Origin: Lumnitzera littorea
Lineage: Eukaryota > Streptophyta > Magnoliopsida > Myrtales > Combretaceae
NCBI GenBank assembly: GCA_024138015.1
Contig: JAMXBB010000011.1
Span: forward strand, 38,673,557 to 38,737,556
Direction: 5' to 3'
DNA: 64,000 nucleotides
A program made the translations under genes and the position numbers. Positions 1-10,200 of the stretch are shown piece by piece. Numbering within the stretch: position 1 is the stretch's first letter; each line of letters opens with the position of its first letter. The notes below the pieces were generated by a model. It saw only the letters and a list, made by a program, of their open reading frames with translations. It did not search any database and had not been told where the DNA came from.

Positions 1-812
1 GCAGAAACTGACCTACTAAATGTTTTAGTTGCTAGTTTTGTCTAGTTGTACCAATCTATCATATTATAGGAACTCACAAACTCTACAATAGACTCATGCA
101 ATAATTTAATGACTGAAAAACTAAATTAAAAAATAGAATAAAATAGTATAATTTTATCATAATATGCAAATATCATAAATTGAATTAACAATATCAATAG
201 AAATAACAAGAGTCACAATACAAAGTGGGGTTTAATAACAATTTACTAAGAAAATCTAAAATAAAGACATAATGAAAAGAAAAGGAACAAAAAAAGTAGA
301 GAAACCTTTTTAATTTCACCTTGCTGACTTTGCTCCAAAGGAGCTCTTTCCATAAACCTAAGCCTAGACACCTTTGTATAAGAGTTGAATTTAGATTTAC
401 AAAGAAAACTTAACAAAAATGGAAAATTCGAAAATTATAGAATCATTAAGCCCTAAGATTACAATCATGTAGTTGGGGCGTAATCTTGTAATTTGTTTCA
501 AATCTTAAAATTTTGATGGAAATTAGTCATGAGGGGTTTACGACCAGAGATCATAGTCATGTTGCAACTCATGGTCTTCCTTGGACATTATTCTTTACTT
601 GAAATTCTTTTGCTTCAATTCCTTTATCAATGCTTCTCCTCAAATGAGCTCAAAAACTTGATAAAAATCTTTAGAATTTGATCAAACATTTTTGAAGTCC
701 TTGAAATTAAAATTAAACAGATTAAGTTCCAAATTGCTACAAAATTAATTGAATTAATACACGAAACTATACAAAATCATTCTAAAATATATATGCTAAT
801 TAAGTGAAATCA
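1..812 (-). repeat. 3' LTR (partial) of Athila-like element
   Basis: This block is clearly homologous to 6725-7536 along its full visible length, with shared landmarks such as the tract around 61-110 against 6836-6885. It is therefore the second LTR of the same element. The element reads on the minus strand, so this is its 3' LTR. Its inner edge is at 812, where the minus strand starts TGATTTCAC right after a purine-rich tract. Roughly 450 bp of the LTR lie outside the window, judging from the complete partner. The TATA region near 370, intact in the partner, is mutated here. The two LTRs have diverged visibly, so the insertion is old. Confidence 0.85.
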
Positions 813-831
813 AATTTCCTTATACTTAAGC
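813..831 (-). other. Polypurine tract of Athila-like element
   Basis: Read on the minus strand, this purine-rich stretch lies directly before the LTR start at 812. It follows a sequence (832-849) resembling the LEDK-type end common in plant gypsy internal regions. It is the expected primer site for plus-strand DNA synthesis. Its placement fixes both the orientation of the element and the LTR boundary. Confidence 0.7.
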
Positions 832-2227
832 TTTTACTTATCCTCAAGCAAAACAATTGAAATAGCAAATGAAACATCTTAAGAATAAGATCACCAAAAG
901 TTTTCTTTTAGAAAAGTACACCTTCAAAACAAGGAGCTTTGTAAAAGTTTTTTAGAATTACCCTTTTCCCTTGTCTTGATAATGCCTTTAGGACACTTGA
1001 CACTTTAGGGGCTACTGAATTTCAACAATCAATCCCAATAATTCAAAGTTAGCATTATTACTTATGCAAAAACTAAACTAAAGATTAAAACAAACACCAA
1101 CAAGTTAAGAAAAAGTTATAGAAATTTCACTACTCTAATTCAAGAAGAGAGGAATCTTCCCGTAACTAGATTTATTATGAAAAACGTAGATTGGATGTAT
1201 GTTACATTAACTTATCCTCTGATTGTCTCTTTACTTCTTTCAATTTTCATGGAGAGGCTTTTTAATTAAATTTAATTTCTTTACCGAAGTTTATTGGCAT
1301 TGGGAAATAACCTCCCTCTTTTGACAAATGAAGGCTGATCCTTACTAATTTAGTATTATCAATGGGAAAACACCTCTCTCCTCTAAGGGATCGAAGCTAA
1401 TCCTCGACAATATTTTTATTTTAATATTTTAGTAGGAAAGACTCTTATTCTTCTAAGGGATTAAGATCGATCCTTACCAACTCTTAACAATTTTTTTCTT
1501 AATTCATTTATACCTCTAATCGTGTTGATTTTTCAAAAGCCTTTCAAAAGGCAAATCTTCTTTATTCATGTAATCTAAAAAAATTTTGAAAAAGAGAGAT
1601 AAATAACTATCATCTATAATTAAGTTTAGAATTAAAAATAACTTATCCTTCACCCATCTATATTTATCCTAATCCTTAGTCTAATAAGCTTAGGCAATAA
1701 GGAACTTTAAATCATAGGGGATTTAATTATTCAAATTCAACCAGTTGCACTAAAGTCATAATGGATTATGGGAAAATTTAGAAAAATTTTGCTTGCTTAC
1801 ATATATAAGAGTATAAATTTCTAAGAATTATATTTCAAAAACTTAAAAGCTTAAGTGTTTATATTTCAATCAATTCGTAATGGGAGAAAGAGAAAAAAGA
1901 AATTAGGACTTCCTCGGTTTTTAGCATTGACCTTAAAAATTTTTGAAGTTTAGAATCAATGATTCCAATTGATTTGATTACGCTTAAATTTTTCTTTATA
2001 TCACTAAAACGAACTAACTATAAAATGAAAAAGAAGAGGTTAACTAGACAAAACAAGACTAAATAAATGTTAGCCTTGTAAAACTTAACAAACCATGCAA
2101 AGTTAAATAATTATCCAAAGAAAAGAAAAGCAACAATAACTAAGTTAATCAGTTACACTCATCCAAATAAAAGTGAAAATTAAATGGAGTCTTCTTAAAA
2201 GAAAACTAAAAATAAAAGGAAATCACT
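832..2227 (-). other. Non-coding 3' internal region of Athila-like element
   Basis: No coding frame is recognisable between the 3' LTR and the ORF end at 2228. The stretch 1294-1490 holds three imperfect direct repeats of about 65-70 bp. Each has a GGGAAA-type start, a CTCT-rich centre and a GATCCTTAC-like end. Athila-group elements usually have a long untranslated stretch before the 3' LTR, which fits. Confidence 0.55.
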
Positions 2228-3420
2228 TGTCATCTTTGTCCATATCCTTATTGTCTTCCTCCTGATTCTTTACCTCAACTGTTTCCTCCTTTGTCTCTTC
2301 GTCTAAATCAGGAGCTGGTAGTAGTGGTCATGGTGGTGTTGAGATGTTGTGATGAGTTAGGAGTGCATCCACCTTAGCCTCAGTACGTTAAACTTAGTGT
2401 GATAAAGTTTTCTATCTCTTTAGTAATTTATGCACCATCCTCTTTATCTTCCCTATTATTGAAGAAGAGAATCTAGGCTATAGTTGAAATAAGGATGATG
2501 TTGCCTCTCTAGATGGCTTAGGTAGTGGGTCCTTTAGTGGTGGAGGGAGCTCTAGCTTTAATGTGCTCAAAGTTCATCAGGGTAGGGTCAAGTAGTTGCA
2601 TATGTAGGAGATCATGAAAAGCAGGAGTATTCTTTACAAATCTAGTAATGAAGAAACATACAAAAATATGGGCAGTACGACCCTCAACAGCCTAGCTCTT
2701 GAAAAAGAATGCCATTTGGATGCTTAAGTTTAACAGGCATTGCTTTACTATGTTATGTAGATAGAGAATATCCCTTTCATTTGCAATCCCATTACTATAT
2801 CTCTTGCTTGTAATGCTCTTGGACATTACATGGTGTATAAACCTGAGGGCTAGATCTCTTAGCTTAAAAGCTTTAGACTTCCTCGAATCATGAACTCCTT
2901 AAAAACTTAATCTTGTCCATACCTAGGTATCATTAACACCTTATGGTTGCTTACAAGGTAGATTTTTGTACTTTTGAGACCTTACATAACTTTCAGAATA
3001 AATCCCTAGATGAATCGGTATTTGATCAAAAGGCATGGTCACATCGTGACCATTGCACTTGAAGTACATGGTTTTTAGGGAGCCATTATTCATGTGGTCA
3101 AATGCCAATGTCATTGTATTTAAATGTTCCAATGTCAATTCCTTAAAGACTAGCTCATTAATAGTTAAAAGCTGGTCCCAACTACCAAATTTCAATAATT
3201 GTGTAACTCGGGCATCATAACCCCCATTGAGTTAGTGTCTCCTAACTAATTATAGAATTTGGTCCAAATTCCTTCTTTGATAACCTGTCATATTGTTTCC
3301 TTTGCCAGGACTCGCTAAAAGTCAATAATGGATGAGTGGAAGTGGAGCTTGAAGAGGTCTAGAGAGTTGTATGCTTGTACCTTGGCATGTTTTCGAAATC
3401 ATCAAAAGAGGATTTTTTTT
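2228..3420 (-). pseudogene. Athila-type ORF (ATHILA ORF-1-like), degenerate
   Basis: Minus-strand remnant of the extra ORF carried by Athila-group Ty3/gypsy elements. The best stretch, 3195-2941, reads KELTLEHL...MPFDQIPIHLGIYSES, resembling the ELTLEFL and LGIY motifs of that family. Upstream (3420-3200) are fragments like the family's SKKEFGP motif. The 3' end is acidic and Lys-rich, ending in DKDDK and a stop at 2228-2230, as such ORFs often do. Frameshifts and stops break it throughout. The function of this ORF in retrotransposons is uncertain; it is sometimes described as an envelope-like or accessory ORF. It lies downstream of gag, where pol would normally come first. The family assignment is a moderate-confidence inference from motifs. 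Confidence 0.55.
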
Positions 3421-4739
3421 TTATAACAACTCATGTTCTAAAAGATTGTAATGCTAAAAGAATAATTGCCAATTTATTCAATAATCTATGTATTGTATAA
3501 GAATATAATGACTTATGTTAATTCATGGATTAGTGAAATTCTAAGATCAATTGATAATTAAATCCTATTTTGATCCATAGTCTCTATTGATGCAAGTTGT
3601 GGCATGGAATGTATAATTATATGAAAACTTTGTTTTTACAATACTTATACATGTTATGGCATAAATTAATCTATCACACATGTGATTGTCTTAAAAACAA
3701 GCTTTCATAAGTTCTAACATGAGTTTTATGGCACATATGAAACAAATCATTTAACAACAAGTTTACATATAACTCGATTAAAACAAGTTTTCGTATGTCT
3801 AACATGAGTTTTATGAACAACATGCCAACAACAATTCCTTAATAATATCATCACTTTCTCTCTTCTTTAACAATATTCAACACATCTCCCATCTTCTTTT
3901 TTTCAATCTCTACCAAGCTTATATTTTTAATGTTATTTCAAGCAAATAAAGGACAATTAACATGTTTTTAAGATTTCTACACATGCAAAGATCATAGTTC
4001 ACCATTAAACCTTAAAAATCGTATTTTTATTCAAATAATCAACAAATCTAAGAAAGTAAATAGATGTGGATGAAGTATATACCTTTTATTTGTTGTGTAA
4101 GGATTGAATCTTCAAAAATTTGTGTGATTTAAGTGATTTTGTAGTAATAGGAAATGAAAAAAAGTGGAGTTTTAGAGAGAGAAATAGAATGTCAAATGCA
4201 TGTCTACTGTTAAGGATCAGGCCATATAGTGTGGCTGTGGTCTTTACCTATTTTGCATTCTTTCAATTTGGTCATGACTGTAGTCAAGGAATATAGGCAT
4301 GATCTAGATTGTGGATCTCTCATTCTAAATTTTTCAATTTCTTGAAATTAAATTACGAACAGATCATGAGTCAAGTCTACGAGCGTGGACTTTGATCGTA
4401 TTCTTTCTTTAACTCTTGAATTTGAATTATGTTGATTTCTCTTAACTTGTTTAATGAAATTGCTCTAAAAAATCTTAAAAGTAGAGTGAACTAAATCACA
4501 AAATTAGATCAAATGACAACTCAATTAGATGAAAAGCTTTATTTGATTACTATTACGTAAATAAACTTTCCAATAACTATTTTTCAGAAATTTAAATTGT
4601 TCAATGTAGAGAAAAAGGTACTAACAAATGTCTCATGGACTCAAATTGACTATGGCAAGACAATAATGAATGAAAGAAACAAAATAACAACTAAAATCGA
4701 AACCAAACTTAGGCTATCTCCCATGGAGTGCTATTGTTT
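3421..4739 (-). other. Internal region lacking pol
   Basis: In an autonomous gypsy element the protease, reverse transcriptase, RNase H and integrase would lie between gag and the downstream ORF. This AT-rich 1.3 kb shows none of their motifs in any frame. It is too short to hold a 3 kb pol, so pol was deleted or never present. Confidence 0.5.
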
Positions 4740-6090
4740 AACATTGCTAGATCGATGGTAGAAGACTTCCCTTAATTTGGTTCCAAACCCCCTAGTTTGG
4801 GATGCGATTTAGTATTTCCAAGTAAGCTTCCTTGTTGCCTCTTAGGGATAGTTTTAGCCAATTGTCATAGATGGCTTTCTAAGTTTTAGAGTAATGCTTT
4901 AGTGTTTCTGAGTATTGCTTATGGCTTGAAAATGGGCATTTAAGCTTTGCATGAATTTGTTCATCAATTTTTCAACATTAGGCGCTTATTATGAGGCTAT
5001 ACGTTTTTTCTTTGCTGTTACTGGCCTCCCTAAGAGAAATTCAAATAATTTCTCTAACCTAGATTGTATGTGTTGCTGAAACGATTATCCTCAGCCCTGT
5101 TAACAATAAGATTGACATCTTCTATTTTAGCCAACAGTTCATCCTGCACTAAATTCACTGACTTCATCAACCCTTCAATTTTCTCACTCAAGTTCTTAAC
5201 CTAAGCTATCAGTGCAGTAACACAATCCAACTTAAATTTCTTGATCGCTTTCACTTTAGATCTTGCACTATCCCACTATGAGTAGTTCATAGCCATGCCG
5301 TTAATAAGTTTTTAAGCTTTGTCTAGTATCTTAGCACTTAAAGTACTTCTAGTTGCAGCATCAATCATTTGACGAATAGTATAATTAAGCCCATTGTAAA
5401 ACGTTTGGATTTGCATCCATAAAGGCAATCCATGATGCGGGCACCACCTTAGTAATTCTTTAACTGTCTCCCAAGTATTATAGAGGGTCTCACCATTAAT
5501 TTGAGCATACAAGGAGATATCGTTTCTAAATTTTGCCATCTTAGCGAATGGAAAATATCTTCTTAGAAACTTTTTAACTAGCTCTTCCCAGGTGGTGATA
5601 AAACCTTTGGGAATTCAGCTAAGCCATTGTTTGGCCTTACCTCACAAGGAAAATGGAAAGAGTCTAAGTCTCACCATATCATCTCTGATACCGTTAATTT
5701 TGAAAGCATCACATATCTCTAAGAAGCTTAAGATGTGGTTGTTAGGGGTCCTCATTAGCTAATTTGTCAAATTGTTACATCATCTAGATTATGTTTGATT
5801 GGATCTAAAAATTCCTTGCCTATACTACTGTCCTTGTGATACTAGATTTGGCTCCAATTGCCTTAGGCTTAGTAGACTCCATTAGGGTTTTGTTAGCTTC
5901 ATCATTATTCACTATCATGTTTTCAATTTCTTCTTTGAATTTAAATCTAATTATGATTTTGAATTCAATCGAAGTGGTGAGCCTTGGTTAATAAGATCCA
6001 CAGCTTTATGGACTCTTCTATGAAGATAAGTGAAGTTCATTCAATTCCTGGATCAAACTCCATCACATTCTTGCTACTACTCTTGGTCAT
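4740..6090 (-). pseudogene. Athila/Tat-type gag pseudogene
   Basis: Capsid/nucleocapsid (Gag) remnant that would form the cytoplasmic particle of the retrotransposon. The likely start is the ATG at 6090-6088 (MTKSSSKNVMEFDP), just downstream of the 5' leader. The Retrotrans_gag core lies at 5780-5310. It includes a clear open stretch (5539-5312) with KFRNDISLYAQINGETLY and CPHHGLPLWMQIQTFYNGL, very typical of plant Athila/Tat gag. A C-terminal fragment near 4870-4800 reads QLAKTIPKRQQGSL, another conserved gag feature. Several stops and frameshifts occur and no intact product is possible. It stops where protease should begin. Confidence 0.8.
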
Positions 6091-6239
6091 AAACTAAAAT
6101 AATTTAGAAATTACAAACAAGTTAAAAAAAAAAAAAAAAAAAAAACCAAAATAACTAAATTAAGGAATTATTACAAACATGTTAAAATAATTAAAAAATT
6201 AAGGTTTTTGCTAATATCCTAATTGGTTAACCCTATTAA
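6091..6239 (-). other. 5' leader of Athila-like element with oligo(T) run
   Basis: Lies between the primer-binding site and the gag start. It contains a run of about 21 A on the plus strand at 6124-6145 (T in the sense of the element), probably a slippage-expanded homopolymer. Confidence 0.6.
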
Positions 6240-6258
6240 CTCCTTAGTAACGACATTA
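6240..6258 (-). other. Degenerate tRNA-Asp-type primer-binding site
   Basis: On the minus strand the 19 bases downstream of the 5' LTR align with the tRNA-Asp primer site common in Athila/Tat elements (TGGCGCCGTTGCCGGGGAG). The site differs at 8 of 19 positions by my alignment. Every difference is G-to-A or C-to-T. It lies about six bases from the LTR edge, as expected. In its present form it would prime poorly or not at all. Confidence 0.7.
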
Positions 6259-6264
6259 AAAACT

Positions 6265-7536
6265 TGATTTGAGGCATATAGCATAGACAAGTGCACCAAG
6301 TCAAGTTATAGTATAAAATCAGATTTGAGTTCAAGTGTTGATCCCACGAGAAACATACATGGGAGTAAAAATTGATTATTTAGCAATATTATCCCTAGAA
6401 TTTTCTAGTTATCTAACTTTTATAATTAAAAGTATAATTGAATAATTAATAGAAAAATGATAATAAAATGGATAAATATGCAATAACAAAGATAATTAAA
6501 GGAATAAAAATATGAACAACAAAAACAAGAACAATTAGAATAAAGAAACAAACATATTCCTTAATAAATCTTTGTGTTTTTTACTATCTAATTCTAAGGG
6601 ACATTTCAATCTTAATTACAATATTGGACTGTGAGGATTCCTGTTATGAACTAATCGGACCCGTATCTTTAATTAATTCCTAATCTTTAGTATACTTTAC
6701 TCGAATCACTTCTACAGTAGAATATCTCAAAATTGCATTAAACCTTCAAATCTCACTATTTGGTTGCTCTAATCCAAAAAAATCGAACTATTAAAGGTTT
6801 TAGTCAACCAATTTTGTCTAATTGTATTAGTCCATCATATTATAGGAACTCACAAACTTTACAATAGATTGATGCAATAATTTCATCACTAGTAAAATTG
6901 AATTAAAGAATAGAATAAAATAGTACAATTAGATTATAATATGTAAATATCACATACCAAATTAAAAATATCAATAAAAATAATAAGAGTCATAATAGAA
7001 CACAAGGTTTGATAACAATTTACTAAGAAATTCTAAAAAAGACATAATGAAAAGAAAAGAAAAGAAACAAGAAGAGTATAGAAACCTCCATAATTTTACC
7101 CTATTAACTGTACTCTAAAAAGAGCTCTCTCTGTAAAGATAAGCCTTGACACCTATTTATAAGAGTTGGACTTAGATTTACAAAGAAAACTTGAGAATAA
7201 TGGAAGATTCTTACACTTTGTTTGAAATTTTCAAATTTTGATGGAAATTAATCACAAGGTGTCTTCAGCTAGAGATTATGTATGTGGTTTCCACCTATGG
7301 TCTTTTTTGGACTTTATTTTTTGCTTGAAATTCTTTTACTTCAATTCCTTAATGAATGCTTTTCTTCAAATGAGTTCCAAAACTTTTTACAAATTTTCAA
7401 AAATTCATCAAACACTTTTGAAGTCTTTGAAAATGAAAATTAAAAAAATTAAGCTTGAAATTGCAATAAAACACCAAATTAATATAGAAATTGTACAAAA
7501 TCATCCTAAAATTTATATGCTAATTAAGTGTTATTA
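6265..7536 (-). repeat. 5' LTR of Athila-like element
   Basis: Complete LTR, about 1.27 kb, whose right two-thirds repeat 1-812. On the minus strand it begins at 7536 (TG degenerated to TA) and ends CA at 6265. A TATAAATA box sits on the minus strand at 7161-7154 and would start transcription toward gag. The part 6265-6724 has no partner in the window because the other LTR is truncated by the edge. Confidence 0.85.
7154..7161 (-). promoter_or_regulatory. TATA box of 5' LTR
   Basis: Canonical TATAAATA on the minus strand within the LTR. The matching position of the other LTR (about 370) is mutated. Confidence 0.6.
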
Positions 7537-7559
7537 GCCTTGCATATTGTATACATAAT

Positions 7560-9090
7560 CTAAGGTGTTAGTCGAGATCATAGAGCAAGATCGACTAACA
7601 TTGGAAGCTTTGACAACAATGGTCTTAATTACAACATTAAGGGCTTCGTCATTGGTGTTATTACCGTTTTCTTTGTTGTTCCTCCTAGGTTGATTAGGTC
7701 AATTTGTATAATCTTGGTCACTCCTCCTCCTCTAAGTTAGTCACTCAATGTTTCATTGTCATTTCCTAAAAACTTCCTTAAGTATCCATGCAAAACAACG
7801 TATTCTAATGCATTCCTAAGTTGAATACATTCATCGATGTTATGACCCCAATCACGATGGAAGTTACAATGCTTATTTGAATTTCTCTATAAGGGGTTAC
7901 CTCTCATCATTTCTAGTCATTATAAAACCCTTTGATTTTGAACTTCCATGAAAATATCTAACATTAGATAGTTGAGGGAAGTGTATATGGAAAAGGTTAG
8001 AATTCATTGTTGCTTCTTATCTCCATCACTTCCTTACCCCCTATACAAAAGAAAAAAAAAAAAAGGATCATCTTGTGATCAAAGTTAATCTTTTGCACTT
8101 GCATGGCTTTCATCACCTTTTTTATTTGATCTACATGGGTTGGCCTTACACCCAGCTTTAATGTTGTCCTCCTATTTGATATAGGATATAGATTTAGCCT
8201 TGATTTTGGCAAATGTCTTTGGTTTGTTTTTTGCTATTGACTTAAGGCTTTACTCCATTAATGACTGCATTCAAGGCAATGCTCATATCGACCTCTGGAA
8301 TTTATACCATTTCAGCTATAAATCTAGCAAGGTACTATCTAGTCAATTCATAAGACCTTTGCTTGATCATGTTGAGAATAGAAGAGTCTTTGACTGAAAG
8401 CTTACTTGCTAGGAAGCGTTGTAAAAACACCTTCGCTAAATCATTAAAACATGTTATGGAGCTAGGCTTCAAGTGTTTGAGCCATGTACTAGTCCTATTT
8501 TGTAAAGTAAATGGAAATGCTTGGTATGCCACTACATCACTCAATCCATAAAGTTTAGCTATAATACGATAGTGCTATAAATGATCTTTAGGATCCTTTA
8601 TGCCATCATAAGTTTCAAATTGTCATAACTTAAGGTGCTGAGGAATGACTTCCTCCAATATTTCTTGGACAAAAAGGCTTTTCTTGAGAACAAACTTGTG
8701 ACCATTCCGTATAAGAGCACTAACATGGGATGGACCGATATGTTATGCTTATTGAGGTGCTTTTCCTTTATCAATCTTTGCTTTGGGAGCATGAGCTTGA
8801 GCATCTATTATTACTTTGGCTTGCTTATTCACTTAACTAGGAGAGTCTATAGAATTATCAAAATCTTCCATACCATTATCATTGTCTATCTCTTGTATTG
8901 GAGGTAGTAATATAAGATTGTGTGCTAATGCTAATATTTCATAATGCTTCATTATTATCTCTTGATTTTGTCTTGCTAGGTTAGCTCAAATTTGCCCTAT
9001 CTTAGTAAGACAGTGTTCTTCTTCTTGGTATTAACAACCTTCTCTTTGTGATCTTTGAGAGGTAGTCATACCACCAATAATCTTAGTCAT
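7560..9090 (-). pseudogene. Ty3/gypsy gag pseudogene (host of nested insertion)
   Basis: Remnant of a second gypsy Gag, different from the Athila-like one. Read on the minus strand from an ATG at 9090-9088. An open stretch 8544-8335 carries the Retrotrans_gag signature AYQAFPFTLQNR...WLKHLKPSSI...FLQRF...IKQR. Upstream near 8640-8600 is a fragment like the family's KLYDG..DP..HL motif. Near 7860-7780 comes HRDWGHNIDECIQLRNALE, typical of the gag C-terminal region of Tat-like elements. It ends abruptly at the LTR edge at 7536, so the Athila-like element appears to have inserted into it; the rest would lie left of the window. Many stops and frameshifts. Confidence 0.75.
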
Positions 9091-9950
9091 TCACGTTTTG
9101 GCCACATAAATATTATTGGTGAACTTTGGGTAAGTATTTAGGCCTAAAAAATAGCATAAATTAGGCTTTTGGTAATACCGGGTCAATTTAGCGTTGCCAC
9201 TCTACTACTTAAGTTAGTAAACTTAAATAGTATTGGAGTGTTAAAGAAAGAGAGTACGTCATATGAGTGACTAGAGAGTCTTACTATTGCTTACCCTTAT
9301 ATATATATATATATACATAGAGATCTGTGAATTAGAGCATGTGTTAAATGTGAACACAAAAGGCAGTTGAGCAATTATTAGCAAGGGTAATCATCGATGT
9401 ATTTGTGCCTTTGTCCTAATATTTGAATATTTGAACTTCGTAGGTTGAGCCTTAATGATTTAAGCCTATGAATCTAGGTTGGTAGGGTTATTTTGAGCTA
9501 ATAAACCTTCAAAGATAGGTTGGCAATTTAGATGCTGACCTTATTGCTATTGGTTGATCACAAGCTCTTAGAATAAATAAATAATACCTTGATTACTTGG
9601 CTTGAAGTAGTTTTCATCTTAGAACAAGTTGGCAACTTGCTAAGCATCTTAATGAAAATCTATTATCAACAAAGTGGACTCATAAGGCTAAACCACTTTG
9701 GTGGTGGGTCCAAGTAGACCTATGCGCCCATTCAAACCAGCTTGGAACCAACCTTGAATTACTAGTTCACAAGTCGATTGGGGAGTGAATCGAGATTGGG
9801 CCTTAAGGAGCTGAGTTCAATTGGTTCTACAATCCTTAAACCGTAGGTTTTTTTCTTTGTTAAATTTCCTCAATTATTATAAATAATTTATGACTTATTT
9901 ATCTATTTTTTTCCCTAACTAAATTTAAAACTTTATATCGATATATTGAC
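9091..9950 (-). other. Leader and probable LTR remnant of the nested-into gypsy element
   Basis: Directly upstream (minus sense) of the gag start. A TGGCAACGCT-type string near 9208-9199 (minus) could be a decayed primer-binding site and 9220-9900 the 5' LTR. No second copy is in the window to define edges. It includes an (AT)n run at 9300-9316. Confidence 0.35.
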
Positions 9951-9974
9951 TATCATTACTCGTGAATCGAATTT

Positions 9975-10200
9975 CCTACAATACATATAAATATTATATA
10001 TAATATATAGTATATTATTATAGTGTGTGTGTATACATATATAGTATTTAATTATTATATATTATATATAACATATACGTGTTTGCATTATACATATAGT
10101 ATATTATATATTATATATAGCATATATATAGTATGGTTACATTATATATATAGTACATATGTATAGTATATTACATGTTATTTTTATATGTGTATATATA
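9975..10200. repeat. AT-rich microsatellite block
   Basis: About 220 bp of interleaved TATATA, ATATAGTATATTAT and GTGTGTATAC-like motifs. It is simple-sequence DNA with no coding content. Confidence 0.85.

Noticed and set aside
7238..7537. 99-residue open frame, plus strand
   Set aside because: Lies inside the 5' LTR of the Athila-like element and repeats non-coding sequence of the other LTR; no protein motif.
9975..10200. AT-rich block as replication origin or matrix attachment site
   Set aside because: Simple-sequence DNA of this kind is common in plant intergenic regions; nothing specific supports a function.
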